Below, one piece after another: positions 1 to 10,929 of a stretch of DNA of 64,000 bases (its first letter is position 1; each line of letters begins with the position of its first letter). The notes below the pieces were generated by a model, which was not told the DNA's origin, did not search any database, and worked only from the letters and a program-made list of their open reading frames with translations. The position numbers were made by a program, and so were the translations under genes. Origin of the DNA: Loripinus fragilis (lineage: Eukaryota > Mollusca > Bivalvia > Lucinida > Lucinidae); contig CAXHUL010000501.1 of NCBI GenBank assembly GCA_964019695.1, forward strand, positions 187,401-251,400, in the 5' to 3' direction.

Positions 1-69
1 GAATCACACTGATTATTTTTATCAGGATGGATAGGTCTCACATGTAATCAAAATGGATAGGAATCACAC
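1..69. repeat. Word cluster 1, left part (GATAGGAATCACAC)
   Basis: Copies of GGATAGGAATCACACT and partial variants lie at 1-10, about 29-46 and 53-69. The 40-66 stretch is a near-perfect inverted match to 4806-4831, about 4.8 kb away, so the two could be ends of one element or two members of one family. The window edge truncates this side. Confidence 0.6.
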
Positions 70-1000
70 TTGTTGATTGCTATTTGAAAATTGTATAGTA
101 TATACACGACTGTTGTGTATGTAATGTACATTGTATAAATGGCCTAGGTATTACATTACATAAACGTATCATACACATGGCATCACATGGTAACAGAAAT
201 CAGCACAAGGCTTATAGGTAGGTTGTATCAATTAAGAATGAACACTGAATAAAATGCTCACAAGAGCTAATTTAGTGGGAAAACTTAAGACAGCTTCAGT
301 CCTTATGAGCCACTGGTCTAAATATATATATTTTTTCTCACAAATGTTCCCAAGTATCCTCCCTTCCAAAATCTTACAAATGTTTCCACTCTGCTGAAAA
401 AAAAAACTGGTCACTTGAGCTAAAACAAAATAAAATAAACCTGTTGAAATGGCACTTACTTTTAAACCCTTTATTCAAAATCACTAACACAAACATAACT
501 ACCCCAAACCTCAAAGGATTAAGGGAGATAAAAATCAGCCTTGCGTTAGTCCATCAGCTGTACATGAATGTTTCTTCACTCCGTAACTTTTATATCATTT
601 GAGGTATTTTGATTATAGTTGGTAGGAGTATGTACAAGAATGCCCTCCCTTGCTTCCAATTTGAGCTGTTTCCCTTCAATGAGCTTGAATGGTGAAACCT
701 TGTGTACTTAATAGCTTAAATCTCCTTTGAGACATTTGAATGCAACTTGTTAAAGACAGTATGCTACATGTAATAATGGTGGTTACTAATCATCCTTTCA
801 ATGTGTGCTCCATAACTTTCATTTCCTTTGAAATGTTTTGATGTTATTTCATAAAGATATATTTTATGTGAAGATGGTAAGCAAAAAGTGCCTTATCAAT
901 GCCACAAAATGATAAAACAGTATCTGATCTGGTTTTGCACTGTTTGTTAATGTTTTATCAAATCCATTAAGGCTATATGGGTTAACGGTATATCTAAACT
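70..1000. other. No gene recognised
   Basis: AT-rich sequence with stops in all frames. I see no recognisable exon, repeat boundary or RNA gene. It ends in a plausible splice-acceptor-like TTTATTTCAG at about 1000-1009, just before the decayed coding stretch that follows. Confidence 0.5.
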
Positions 1001-1019
1001 TTATTTCAGGTGTTTAAAG

Positions 1020-1808
1020 ATGGTTAAAAAGAAGTCAGAACTCAGTTTGCATAGACGAAAAAGAAAAGCAGTAATTGTCTCGCCATTCAAAATATATGAA
1101 ACAGAACAACCCATGAATGGCTGCTCTCCATTTAAATCACCATGACATAAACATAAGAGAATTATAAAATCACCAGGCAAAGCACCAACATTTTCACCAT
1201 ACAAATCACCATTAAAAGCAGTTAGGTACTCATCAAAACAAGCATTAATGAGAAACAAAAATCGCAAAACATCAGTCACAGGAGTCCAAAGTCTCCAATA
1301 GAGAGATTGCAATGGAGATCCAATAGAGGAAAATGATGATGCCTGGGGAGAAATTGAAACAAAAGATTCTGGAACTTAAGACACTCAGGATAATAACAGC
1401 ATCCACTCTTTGACCCATAAGCAAACTGCAAATAATCTTGAAACTTCAAATGAGTCTATTGAAAATGAGATGACAAATATGCTGCCTAATGTTTTACATA
1501 AATTATCTGAATATGGACTAGAAACTGATTTACTAGCATTTTTCCAGCTGGTGTGTGAAAATCGCTTTCCTTTTTCAAACATTGCATTTCAGCTTTGGAT
1601 AGAAATATGCCGGTATCAACAGGACTCGAGTACAACCATAAGGTACATGGACAAAACAAAAATGTTCTTGAAATTAGGGTGGCGAATATTTGGTGGAAAG
1701 TTTATTCGCTTCATGGGTGGCTTCAAAAATGATGGTCAAGTTGTTGGGCAAGACACATTTATCCTAGCTTATAACTGGTTCAATCCAGGAATACCAGTCC
1801 CTGTTTAA
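1020..1808 (+). pseudogene. Decayed unidentified ORF, probably repeat-associated
   Basis: Translating from the ATG at 1020 gives a basic start (MVKKKSELSLHRRKRKA) and a section rich in SP-F/Y-K-SP motifs. It stops at a TGA after about 41 codons, resumes in another frame (SPYKSPLKAVRYSSK) and stops again. A third stretch is open apart from a TAA near 1377, then runs for 132 codons to 1808. That last part looks coding: it is rich in aromatic residues and holds FQLWIEICRYQQ, MRYMDKTK-like, WRIFGGKFIRFMGG and GQVVGQDTF. From memory it resembles an uncharacterised family repeated in lophotrochozoan genomes, but I cannot verify that and assign no function. At least two frame breaks or stops mean no full-length product. 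A SINE 3' tail follows directly. Confidence 0.5.
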
Positions 1809-1815
1809 CTGAACA

Positions 1816-1850
1816 ACTGTTGATGGGACGTAAAGAATCAAACAAACAAA
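1816..1850 (+). mobile_element. Solo SINE 3' tail
   Basis: CTGTTGATGGGACGTAAAG followed by AATCAAACAAACAAA closely matches the 3' end of the full SINE at 62476-62791. No tRNA-like head is present, so this is a 5'-truncated SINE fragment. Confidence 0.6.
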
Positions 1851-2200
1851 TCTTGTATTATTTTTTTAATCGCTTTAGCTTTTTATGATTTATATTATAC
1901 CTGATCTTGACTGAGATTTGGAGAGGATTGCATGGTTTGGCAGGGGCTGTTTATCTGATATACTTTCTTCCAAGCATGCCGCCCCTTTGAAGCCAACTAG
2001 AGATCTAAGAGGAACAGAATCACTCACCTGGATGGGACTGATCATAATTAATCTACTTTGAAAAAAAAAGAAAGCATGATTCTAGCAAATCTTAATATCC
2101 ATATTGTTACGGTGGTTCTGTTGTTGTTGACTTTTTGTTTATTGTTACACCCATTGTGGGAGTCTGTAATTGTTTTATGTTTTGTTGTACGTTACTTTAT

Positions 2201-3275
2201 TGTCGCTTCAGTGCTATAGTGTTCTAAGTGACATTTTGGTAAAAATTGAGCTATGCATACCGTTGGAAAGGGGATCAAATGTTCTATCTACTGGTCAAGG
2301 TTTCATTTGCCTATGTCCTCCCAGTAAGCTTAAAATCTCTGTGCTTTTCTGTTATATCTACAAAAAGACAATTTCGTTCAGTGCTATAGTGTTCTAAGTG
2401 AGTTTCATCCAATGGCCAATGATGATTGTGTCACGTGACTTGGTGAGTTCAGTGCCATACTGTTCTATCTACATAAAGTCACTTCCCTTGGAGAAATTGG
2501 TAAAAATGGCAGTTACCTCCCTTACATAATTTAAATTTCCCAAATTGAAGTGGTTTGCCGGTCTTATGACGAACTAATGGCTATATCGGCTACTTTAAGG
2601 TCCATTTATTCCGCTCAGTCAAAAATATAACATAAATTGATCCATGGACAGAATAATAAGCTGTAGAAACATATTACCTCCCTTACACATATCTAAACTG
2701 CTTTAATTGAAGTAATTTGTCGATGTAACTACTACAATTTAATGGTTAAATCTGCTACTTTTAGGTCCAAATAATCAGTTCAGTCTAAAATCTTAAATAT
2801 TATACAAATTGACCCTATTGACAGAAAAATTAACTGTAGAAACAGATTACCTCCCTTGCATAAATTTTAACGGCATTATCCAGCGGTTTGTTACTGTTAT
2901 GCCAAATAAATGACTAAATCTGCTACTATTAGGTACAAATAATCATTTCTGTTCTGACTAGTTTATTAATTGACTCCATAAACAGAATAATTAGCTGTAG
3001 GAAAATATAGAACACTATAGCACTGAACCCAGAAGGCGATTTTTAAGGCATAATGTTCTATCTGCAAATTGTAAAATGCCCGTAAATTCCATATTAATGT
3101 AAAAATTTCTTCAAACCAAGGTCATTTTCACTGTATGTATATATTTTAACTCTCTGGAATGTTTCAAAGGTCTGTGATAAATAAGGTATCAAAAATCAGG
3201 ATGCTAAAATTTTCAAACTCATTTTTCTCAAAACTTGTGCAATGGTAGATAGAACACTATAGCACTGAAGCGACG
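2201..3275. mobile_element. Non-autonomous TIR DNA transposon, copy 1 (TSD TTAT)
   Basis: The ends are inverted repeats starting (C/T)GTCGCTTCAGTGC and continuing TATAGTGTTCTA. The insertion is flanked by TTAT (2197-2200 and 3276-3279). Two paralogous empty sites, at about 18991 (plus strand) and about 4030 (minus strand), read ACTTTATGTCCATT with one TTAT. The word TTCAGTGCTATAGTGTTCTA is repeated inside at 2377-2396 and, inverted, at 3008-3027, giving a nested inner inverted repeat; a variant lies near 2448. No ORF suggests a transposase. A 4-bp TSD is known for several superfamilies (Sola1, Chapaev, Ginger, Academ), and I cannot choose between them. Confidence 0.85.
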
Positions 3276-3450
3276 TTATGTCCATTCTAGTATTGCAATC
3301 ATCTTGATGGGGAAGAGAGAGCTGGTTGCTTTGCTTAATTTGTCTTCCTGGTGTCTCGTGATGGTTGAGTGGCTCCTCCTCGCGGTGCCATGGGGTTGTC
3401 TGCGGTTTGTGATTGTGGTATTTCCTGATCATACTCACACAATGTCTTCA

Positions 3451-3864
3451 ACAAAGTTAAAGCTCAATCCAACATGTGGCTTAAGAGACGAAATTATGAA
3501 GAAAATCAAAAAGGCTGCCATAAAAGATATCCAAATAGAGTCATAATGTCAAATCTGAGATTCGAAGTTGCCCACAAGTTCCTCCCCCTACCAAGGTTTG
3601 GCTTAATCAAACATATGGTTCGGGAGGAAATGTTGTTTTTAAAATTTCATGATGACCGCCATGGCCCCCATTTTGGGTATTAAAGGCTATTTATTTAAGC
3701 ATAGTGCAAGAGTGCGCCAAGCCAAGTTTCAGTTCTATATAAGATTAAGTTTTCGAGGAGATTTCAAGATTGCTGTCACTGCAGCCATCTTGGATATCGT
3801 CGATTATAGCAACCATGAATCTCAATTTATGCATCAATGCCTCCACAAAAGTTCCAGTAAATAG
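3451..3864. other. Spacer between fold-back arms
   Basis: Unique-looking 400-bp centre of the fold-back element. Short open frames occur but carry no recognisable motif. No separate feature supported. Confidence 0.4.
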
Positions 3865-4125
3865 TAAGTGAGCATGATCAGGAAATACCACAATCACAAA
3901 CTGCAGACAACCCTGTGGCACCGCGAGGAAGAGCCACTCAACCATCGCGAGACACCAGGAAGACAAATTAAGCAAAGCAATCAGCTCTCTCTTCCCCATC
4001 AAGATGATTGCAATACTACAATGGACATAAAGTAACGTACAACAAAGCATAGAACAATTACAGATTCGACAATGGGAGTAACAATAAACAAAAAGTCAAC
4101 AACAACAGAACCACCAATCTGACAT

Positions 4126-4805
4126 TTAGTTCAGAAGGAGAAATTCTTTGAATAGTTTAAAAGAGACTCAATGGTAGCTATTAAAGATATTGGTACTGAA
4201 CAATTATAGCACTCCTCAATATCCATTTTGCCCGGATGCTTCCAAACAAGTTTTTGCACAGTCCAAAAAATGTTATGGAAGTAATGCTTGAAGAATTTAA
4301 GGATTGCTGCATGGTCGACCAAATACCAAAGCCAAACTATTTTATCAATTTGGAATGTTCATACTACCTAACTGCTATCTAACAAGTTTCATCTTATAAT
4401 TATGCTTCTTCTGTGGGAGATGTCGAGTATATCATGCGTTGGTCCATATAGGGGTCAGGGGATCAGGACCCCCCCCCCCCTGATAAATTACATAGCTATA
4501 GAATTTCTTAGCAATACTTTCTCGGATCCCCTGTAAAAATCTAAAAGCCATGGTTCAATGTTGGGCCAATCATCAACAGCGTTTTGCTGGTGGGTAGATG
4601 ATGGCCCGCTTTCAGTGGTATTTGGATCCTCTCTCCTCGCCTGAAATAAAAGGTCAAGAGTTGGCAGATACTCTCTTACAAAACATTCTGGGCCCGCACA
4701 TGTATATTCAGTAATAGAGACAGATAGATGACCATACCAATAATGGACAACAAACCACAGCATAAGTAGACTGCTCAGCTAGCTCTAGTTTCGATATACA
4801 CAAAG
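4126..4805. other. No gene recognised; contains a C12 run
   Basis: Includes a C homopolymer at 4469-4480 next to GGGGTCAGGGGATCAGGA. Nothing coding is convincing in either strand. Confidence 0.4.
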
Positions 4806-5053
4806 GAGTGTGATTCCTATCTATTTTGCTATCGCAAATTTCAAGTGTGATTCCTATCAAACCGTGTGATTCCTACCCTCGTCTTCCGTTGCCATTTTCA
4901 ATGCAAGGAATCACAATCCTACACTCAATCTATGGAAAACTAAATTCTATTCACTAAAGGTAATAACCGAAATGCATAAACAAACCTTAGATTAAATAAA
5001 TCAGTCTATTAGCTTTCATCGGGGCATATATTGACAAAAATGTGATTCCTACC
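4806..5053. repeat. Word cluster 1, right part (GTGTGATTCCTATC)
   Basis: GTGTGATTCCTAYC occurs at 4808-4821, 4845-4858, 4864-4877 and, as TGTGATTCCTACCC, at 5041-5054. One inverted partial copy (AGGAATCACA) is near 4906. These are in the opposite orientation to the copies at 1-69. Confidence 0.7.
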
Positions 5054-5054
5054 C

Positions 5055-5575
5055 AGTCATTTGGTCAAACTTTGCGCGGGTATTCACAAGAACTACACGT
5101 TTACGTTAAAATCGGTCAACGACAGGATGATCCGCTGTAAAGCCTGGGTACTCTGCACCCAGTGTCTTTTCTGAAATCCATCAAAACCCCCACGAAAAAA
5201 CGTTTTACATACCTTCAATCGAGACAAAAACATGCTCATAAATGTGAGATTACCAATTGCGCATCACGTGATTGGCCACCCTGAGTACTGATCATACTTA
5301 ATAAGGTTAGCTGAAAAAACTGAAAAATATTGGTGTGTAAATATATTTTTTATTGGATTAAAACCCCATTTTTTTGGCATTTTTGCCTATTCCCACGGAA
5401 AAAATTGAACTTTCGACAAGAATTATTAAAAAAAACTGTTATTTTCTCAGGAATTTTAACTGGCTGTATTGATAAAAGCATTATCAAAGTAAATGTATGA
5501 GGTTTCAATATGTGATTTTTCATTTCATTTTTGCATTTTTTTTTGCCAAAAAAAACCTCTATCCCAAGCGTTTAT
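5055..5575. other. No feature recognised
   Basis: AT-rich spacer between two word clusters. No exon, RNA gene or repeat boundary is visible. Confidence 0.4.
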
Positions 5576-7800
5576 GTCAAGACCGTAACACTTGATAAAT
5601 TGCAAAAATAATACGGGATCCCTAATGGTGCTGAATCTGGTTTTCTGTCATACTAATTTGACACTTTCTGTTTACTAAGAATAAATGTGTTTTGTAAAGC
5701 ATCTATAGAACTGGCAAAAGAAAATACTGTTTTGGTGAGTGAATTTTTTATAGTATATTTTTTTTTGTGTCAAATGACCGTAACACAAAAATGGACAATG
5801 GAATTTCGTCGCTTCAGTGCTATAGTGTTCTAAGTGACATTTTGGTCAAAAATGAGTTATGCATACCGTTGGAAAGAGGATCAAATGTTCTATCTACTGG
5901 TGAAGGTTTCATTTGCCTATTTCCTCCCAGTAAGCTTAAAATCGCTGTGCTTTTCTGTTCTATCTACATAAAGACAATTTCGTTCAGTGCTATAGTGTTC
6001 TAAGTGATTTTCATCCAATGGCCAATGATGATTATGTCACGTGACTGGGTGAGTTCAGTGCCATAGTGTTCTATCTACATAAAGTCACTTCCCTTGGAGA
6101 AATTGCTAAAAATTGTAGTTACCTCCCTTACATAAATTTAAATTTCCTAAATTGAAGTGGTTTGTCGCATTTATGACAAGCTGATGGCTATATCGGCTAC
6201 TTTTAGGTCAAAATAATCTGCTCAGTCAAAATTATAACGCAAATTGATCCATGGACAGAATAATAAGCAGTAGAAACATATTATCTCCCTTACACATATT
6301 TAAACTGCTTTAATTGAAGTAATTTGTCGATGTAATTACAACTCAATGGTTAAATCTGCTTCTTTTAGGTCCAAATAATCAGTTCAATCTAAAATATAAT
6401 ACAACTTGTCCCCACTGACAGAAAAATTAACTGTAGAAACAGATTACCTCCCTTGCATTAATTTTAATGGCATGATCCGTGCGGTCTGGTACTGTTATGC
6501 CAAATAAATAACTAAATCTGCTACTTTAAGGTACAAATAATCATTTCTGTTCAGACTAGTATATGAATTGACTCCATAAACGGAATAATAAGCTGTATGA
6601 GTATATAGAACACTATAGCACTGAACGCAGAAGGCGATTTTAGGGCATAATGTTCTATCTGCAAACTGTAAAATGCCCGTAAATACCATATTTCTGTACA
6701 AATTTCTTCAAACCAAGGACATTTACACTGTATGTATATAGTCTAACCCTCTGGTATAATTCAAAGGTCTGTGATAAATAAGGCATCAAAAATCAGGATG
6801 CTAAAATTTTCAAACTCATTTTTCTCAAAACTTGTGCAATGGTAGATAGAACACTATAGCACTGAAGCGACGATTTGATAAAAAATTTCTGGTTTTAACA
6901 TCTTGACCAAATAAAATTTCTCAACAAAATATCACTCTTGTTGCGATGTTTTAGGGAGTAATCATTATTTTAGGTAAAAAAAATATGTAGAATATATCAA
7001 TACGGTAACAGTCAATACCGTAACGATGAAAATGTTGCGGTATTGACACATCTTGTTACGGTTTTGACATATGCTGTCAAAAAAGTACAGTTTTGAAAGC
7101 AAAAATATTAGTTTTAGTCAAGTTTATTAAGTGCATTTATGAAAAGAATGCTTTATCAAATTTAAACAGAAGCATAAAACACAAATTGAATGATGAATTT
7201 GAGTATAAACAATTTGTTACGGTATTGACATATTGTTTTGTTTCAGGCAGGGTTTGTCAATACCGTAACGGTTTTGTCAAAAATAGTAAGTGAAATAAAT
7301 GCAATCTACCATATATTCCAAAATTCTTTCTGTGCACATATGTCAAGAGAAGGAACATTGCAATCTGGTCAACAGTGCTCTACACCAAATCTTAAACAGA
7401 ACAATTACGCTAGCATATATTCTTTAAAGGTCAATACCGTTTCATTTTTGTCAAGTAACGTAACAGTGATATTTTTGGGGAAAAAGTATATCAGACAGAG
7501 ACAAAATGTAGATTTTAATTACCTGATCAATTCCTTTGGTTGATTACAATCATACCAAAGCATTGTAATTTTCTAGAAATGTGGGTTTTAAACAAAATAC
7601 TGAGAAAATAGTATGCAAAATCACTTAAAAGATAAAAAGAATTGCATTTTACGTTTGCTCATTGTCATAAATAATCATTTTGTTCAAATTTTACCTTTGA
7701 CACAATTAAACACATGATTTATTGAACTTATCCAATTCAACAAAATAAATATCCATGATGAGATTTGAAGAAAAAACAGGAATAAAAGTTTGTTACGACC
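5576..7800. repeat. Word cluster 2 (GTCAATACCGTAAC), interrupted by a TIR element
   Basis: Copies or near-copies of GTCAATACCGTAAC and its complement GTTACGGTATTGAC lie at 5576-5591, 5768-5784, 7001-7024, 7035-7075 (two inverted copies), 7216-7230, 7256-7280 and 7430-7465, with a weaker one near 7790. Paired words often abut head to tail with GGTTTTGTCA. The 1066-bp TIR element at 5807-6872 sits inside the cluster, so the cluster is the older structure. Small open frames here are not convincing genes. Confidence 0.65.
5807..6872. mobile_element. Non-autonomous TIR DNA transposon, copy 2 (TSD ATTT)
   Basis: Second full copy of the 2201-3275 element, 1066 bp, with the same CGTCGCTTCAGTGC ends and inner repeats at 5981-6002 and, inverted, 6605-6626. 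It is flanked by ATTT at 5803-5806 and 6873-6876. The two copies align along their full length with scattered substitutions and small indels. No transposase is encoded. Confidence 0.85.
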
Positions 7801-8645
7801 TTGAATCAGGCTACTTAGATGCTAACTCTGACGAAAATAGCTTTGCGGGGGTTTCTTCGTTGTAGTCAGGGCCATTTGGGACAAAACTAGGCCCCGTGCA
7901 AATTGTGTGCCGATTTATGGTGACCTATATCAAAACCTTCAATGAAGTCTTACCTTTAATTCAAAGGTGGTCACCCATCTCAAATCCGCGTCTGAGGCTA
8001 GTTATGGCGTCGTCAATATGGCGACCATGATAAGAAACGGTTCGTTATTAAAAGCTATAGTTTGTGTTGGTATTGTCGAATTAAACCAACAGGTCCGAAC
8101 GCCTTTTTAACATAATATGAATAATTTTAGTCATATGATGGTTAAGTCAAGGCTTTACGTGACTTTGGTAATAAATTATTTTCCGACAACTATATTTTGC
8201 ATGCAAAATACCGTAGATTTCTTATAAATACCCAGCTTATCAGAAGACCAGAAAAGGTATGTATATATATGATAACCGAAAACACATTATTGGTCAGTTC
8301 TCCCCGTAAAAAAATAAGCTTATGGTTTCATTAGAATCGCCTGATTGAGAAATAATAAAAATAATTCCATAATTATCATTTAATTTATATCTAGACAATA
8401 ATATGAATCAATCCCTTTCACAACGAATTTTATTCTGCATTGATGCTTGTTTAATTCCATGTTTGTATAACATGCACAGATCTTAAGGTGTTGGGGTCCA
8501 GACCCACCCTTCATTTTCCAGGGTATAGCTTTTGAAATGTTTAACTTTGTCGGGTCACCTTTAAACTGATGGCTGAGAATGTTCTTGCTGCCCCCTCGGG
8601 AATTTCGCAAACTTCCTCTATCTAAAAGAGAATTTGAAGCTGTGA
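7801..8645. other. No gene recognised
   Basis: No coding, RNA or clear repeat structure supported on either strand. Confidence 0.4.
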
Positions 8646-8649
8646 TTTT

Positions 8650-9070
8650 TGATAGATGTTTACACTATGTACATCGGGGCGTTATTCTATGACAGCCTGT
8701 TACATATGTTACCTTATCAACTTTACAAAAAAGAAAATTAAAAGTTTGAGCTACAGAAATAAGGCTAAATATTTAAATTACTCATATATTCTGCTTATCG
8801 GCTAATTGAGCTACATATACAAGCTTTTCGAGCAAAATTACAGCTTTCTACGGTGTTATGTGTGTCACTTTAATTAGATTATCCTTTAAACATGAAAATT
8901 TCGACCAATATCATTTACTTTTATAGCTGATCTGTGCATTTTCCAAAAGGTTTTGATTATTTTGTACTAACAAACTCATTTGGCTTAGAGAAAACGCAAA
9001 GTTTGCTTTTTTACTTCTAATACGGTGTCTTATACGAGCAATTAAACAACCCAAAGGCTACACCCAGTTT
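8650..9070 (+). repeat. Dispersed repeat R, copy 1
   Basis: Shares an ordered series of blocks with 9725-10094: a CTGTTACATATGTTAC block, TTGAGCTACAGAAA, a CAAAGTTTGC block and a TCTTATA-GAGC-AAT-AACAACCC block. Copies are about 1.07 kb apart in direct orientation. The first 110 bp also occurs at 61446-61560 and inverted at 63760-63870. Confidence 0.65.
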
Positions 9071-9724
9071 TAAGCAGCCAAATGTATTATTTAAGTAAAG
9101 ATAAATGAAAACATCTGCTGCTGTTGGATATCTTGCATATTTTGGATCGTCTTGCTCATATAATAAAGAATTATAGATTTTGCAGGTTTAACAATTAGAT
9201 TGAAGCCATTGTTAAAGGCTGTAACATATGCTGTATGGCACAATAAATGAACACGGACATTGACTTGATGAGAGAGATGATATTTCAGGAAAAATGAATA
9301 TATTTGCATGTTTTCCTATAAGTCTCTAGCCTCTGATGCCTAAATATTAGGTATTAATTAATTGATAATTATTAAGCCCCGTACCTTTGTTACAGATGTT
9401 TTAAATATTTTTTCAATATTTTTTAATATGAAAAATACTAAAATATAAATACAGCCTAGAGGAACATAGAAAATAATAGTTTTACATTTAAGCATGACAA
9501 TTTAGTAAATGTCCCTTTCTAATGTAAATATTATAAATTAATCCTTATCCAAGTCATATACAATATCGATTATTTCTACTTCTCTGGTAAAATAATTGTC
9601 CTCCTTATCTCATCAAAACCAGTATAATCATCAAACTGCAAGCTGAGTAATGGCCTACTCCATCCCAAACCCCTTTACACATTTTCAATCTTATGTAACA
9701 ATGCAAGGTACATCCAATTGATGT
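9071..9724. other. Spacer between R copies
   Basis: AT-rich; no gene, RNA or repeat structure recognised. Confidence 0.4.
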
Positions 9725-10094
9725 TTGCACACTGTAAGCATGGGAGTTAGCCTGTAACAGCGTGTTACATATGTTACTATATCTATTTGAGAATAAGAAA
9801 TTTGAGAGTTGAGCTACAGAAAGAAGGCATTAAAACTCGCTGATCAATTGGCATTCTAATACTCTGCATACTGAATGTCTTTACTACATATGACGGCTGC
9901 GTTACATGAACTTAATCATAATTTAAAAGTGGTAATTTTGGCTATTATCATTTAGGTTATCAGCTGCTCTAAATTGGGTTTTAGCCGTTTTAGATTAGGT
10001 TTAACAAACACATACTCGATTAACGAATACAAAAAACAAAGTTTGCCTTTCTATCTTAAATATTTTGTCTTATATGAGCTAATGAACAACCCTA
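9725..10094 (+). repeat. Dispersed repeat R, copy 2
   Basis: Second copy of the 8650-9070 repeat, starting near GTTTGCACACTGTAAGC and containing TAACAGCGTGTTACATATG. It ends directly at a long poly-C run. Confidence 0.65.
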
Positions 10095-10118
10095 CCCCCC
10101 CCCCCCCCCCCCCCCCCC
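10095..10118 (+). repeat. C24 homopolymer
   Basis: Uninterrupted run of 24 cytosines. The opposite strand could form a G-quadruplex. Its exact length should be treated as uncertain in any assembly. Confidence 0.9.
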
Positions 10119-10345
10119 GTTTAACAGAGGAGCATTTTTTTGTTTTCGCCACTTTAGTAAAACACATATAACAGCCACCATTTTTTTTTTGCCGCACCAG
10201 AATTTGGCAAAATTACATCACCTTTCTAGTGGTACAAAATACTCAAAACCACTTTAATACATAAATACAGTCTTAAATTAGTAAAACATATGCATTAAAA
10301 CCCCAAAATAAAAATTCTGTCATAGTGGAAAAAAAGGTCAAAGTT

Positions 10346-10789
10346 AAAAACCCCGCGGGGTTTTTAAAACCCCGCGGGGTTTTTAAAACCCTGCGCGGGG
10401 TTTTTCCCCCACATTTTCAAATGGGGGAAAAACCCCGCAGGGTTTTTTAAAAAAAATAAATATTAAAATTTGTTCAAGAAACAAGTTTGTTTGATTGTAA
10501 TTATTGCAGAAAATGATTGATATGGCTTAATTCCAAACTTTGATTTCCCCCGCGGGGTTTTTCTCCCATTTCAGATTGTGGGGGATAAACCCCGCAGGGT
10601 TTTTTGAAAAAATAAAAAGTTATATTTTTAATTGTATTTCTTTACAAAACAACATAGAAGCTGAATTGAAGTTTCTCTCATCATTTGAAGCCTTTTAAGC
10701 AAAAACAAAAAAATCCCGCGGGGGAAAACCCCCGCGGGGTTTTCCCCCACAAAATGAAATGGGAGAAAAACCCTGCGGGGTTTTCACCA
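10346..10789. repeat. Three GC-rich palindromic units (AACCCCGCGGGGTT words)
   Basis: Three imperfect palindromes of about 60-80 bp lie at about 10387-10447, 10546-10605 and 10714-10785, about 160-180 bp apart. Each arm joins the word CCCCGCGGGGTTTT to CCCCCA or TCTCCCA, around an AT-rich loop (CATTTTCAAATG and similar). Extra copies of the perfect 8-bp palindrome CCCCGGGG-type core (CCCCGCGGGG) precede unit 1. The intervening sequence is AT-rich, so base composition alternates sharply. Confidence 0.8.
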
Positions 10790-10908
10790 AAGAGTAATTA
10801 TCAGTTTTATTAAAGATTGAGATACGTTATACAGTTAGAGCTCATACAGTTTAAGTTTTTTTACAGTAATGTTATTAAAGGCCATAAAACAATTCTCTTG
10901 ATGCTTCT

Positions 10909-10928
10909 CCCCCCCCCCCCCCCCCCCC
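10909..10928 (+). repeat. C20 homopolymer
   Basis: Run of 20 cytosines followed by a CCACTCCACCCCCACCCCCC tract. Confidence 0.9.
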
Positions 10929-10929
10929 A

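Larger units (their letters stand above)
2111..4115. mobile_element. Fold-back element with ~270-bp inverted arms, split by a nested insertion
   Basis: The left arm is 2111-2200 plus 3276-3450; the right arm is about 3865-4115 in inverse orientation. Shared landmarks are GGTGGTTCTGTTGTTGTTGAC, the CCCATTGTGGGAGTCTG hairpin, GGGAAGAGAGAGCTGGTTGC and GTATTTCCTGATCATACTCA. The left arm is interrupted by the 1075-bp TIR element, and the right arm keeps the unoccupied site. Solo arm copies occur at 18925-19175 and partial ones at about 22630-22680 and 62072-62115. I see no coding capacity and no convincing outer TSD. Confidence 0.7.
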
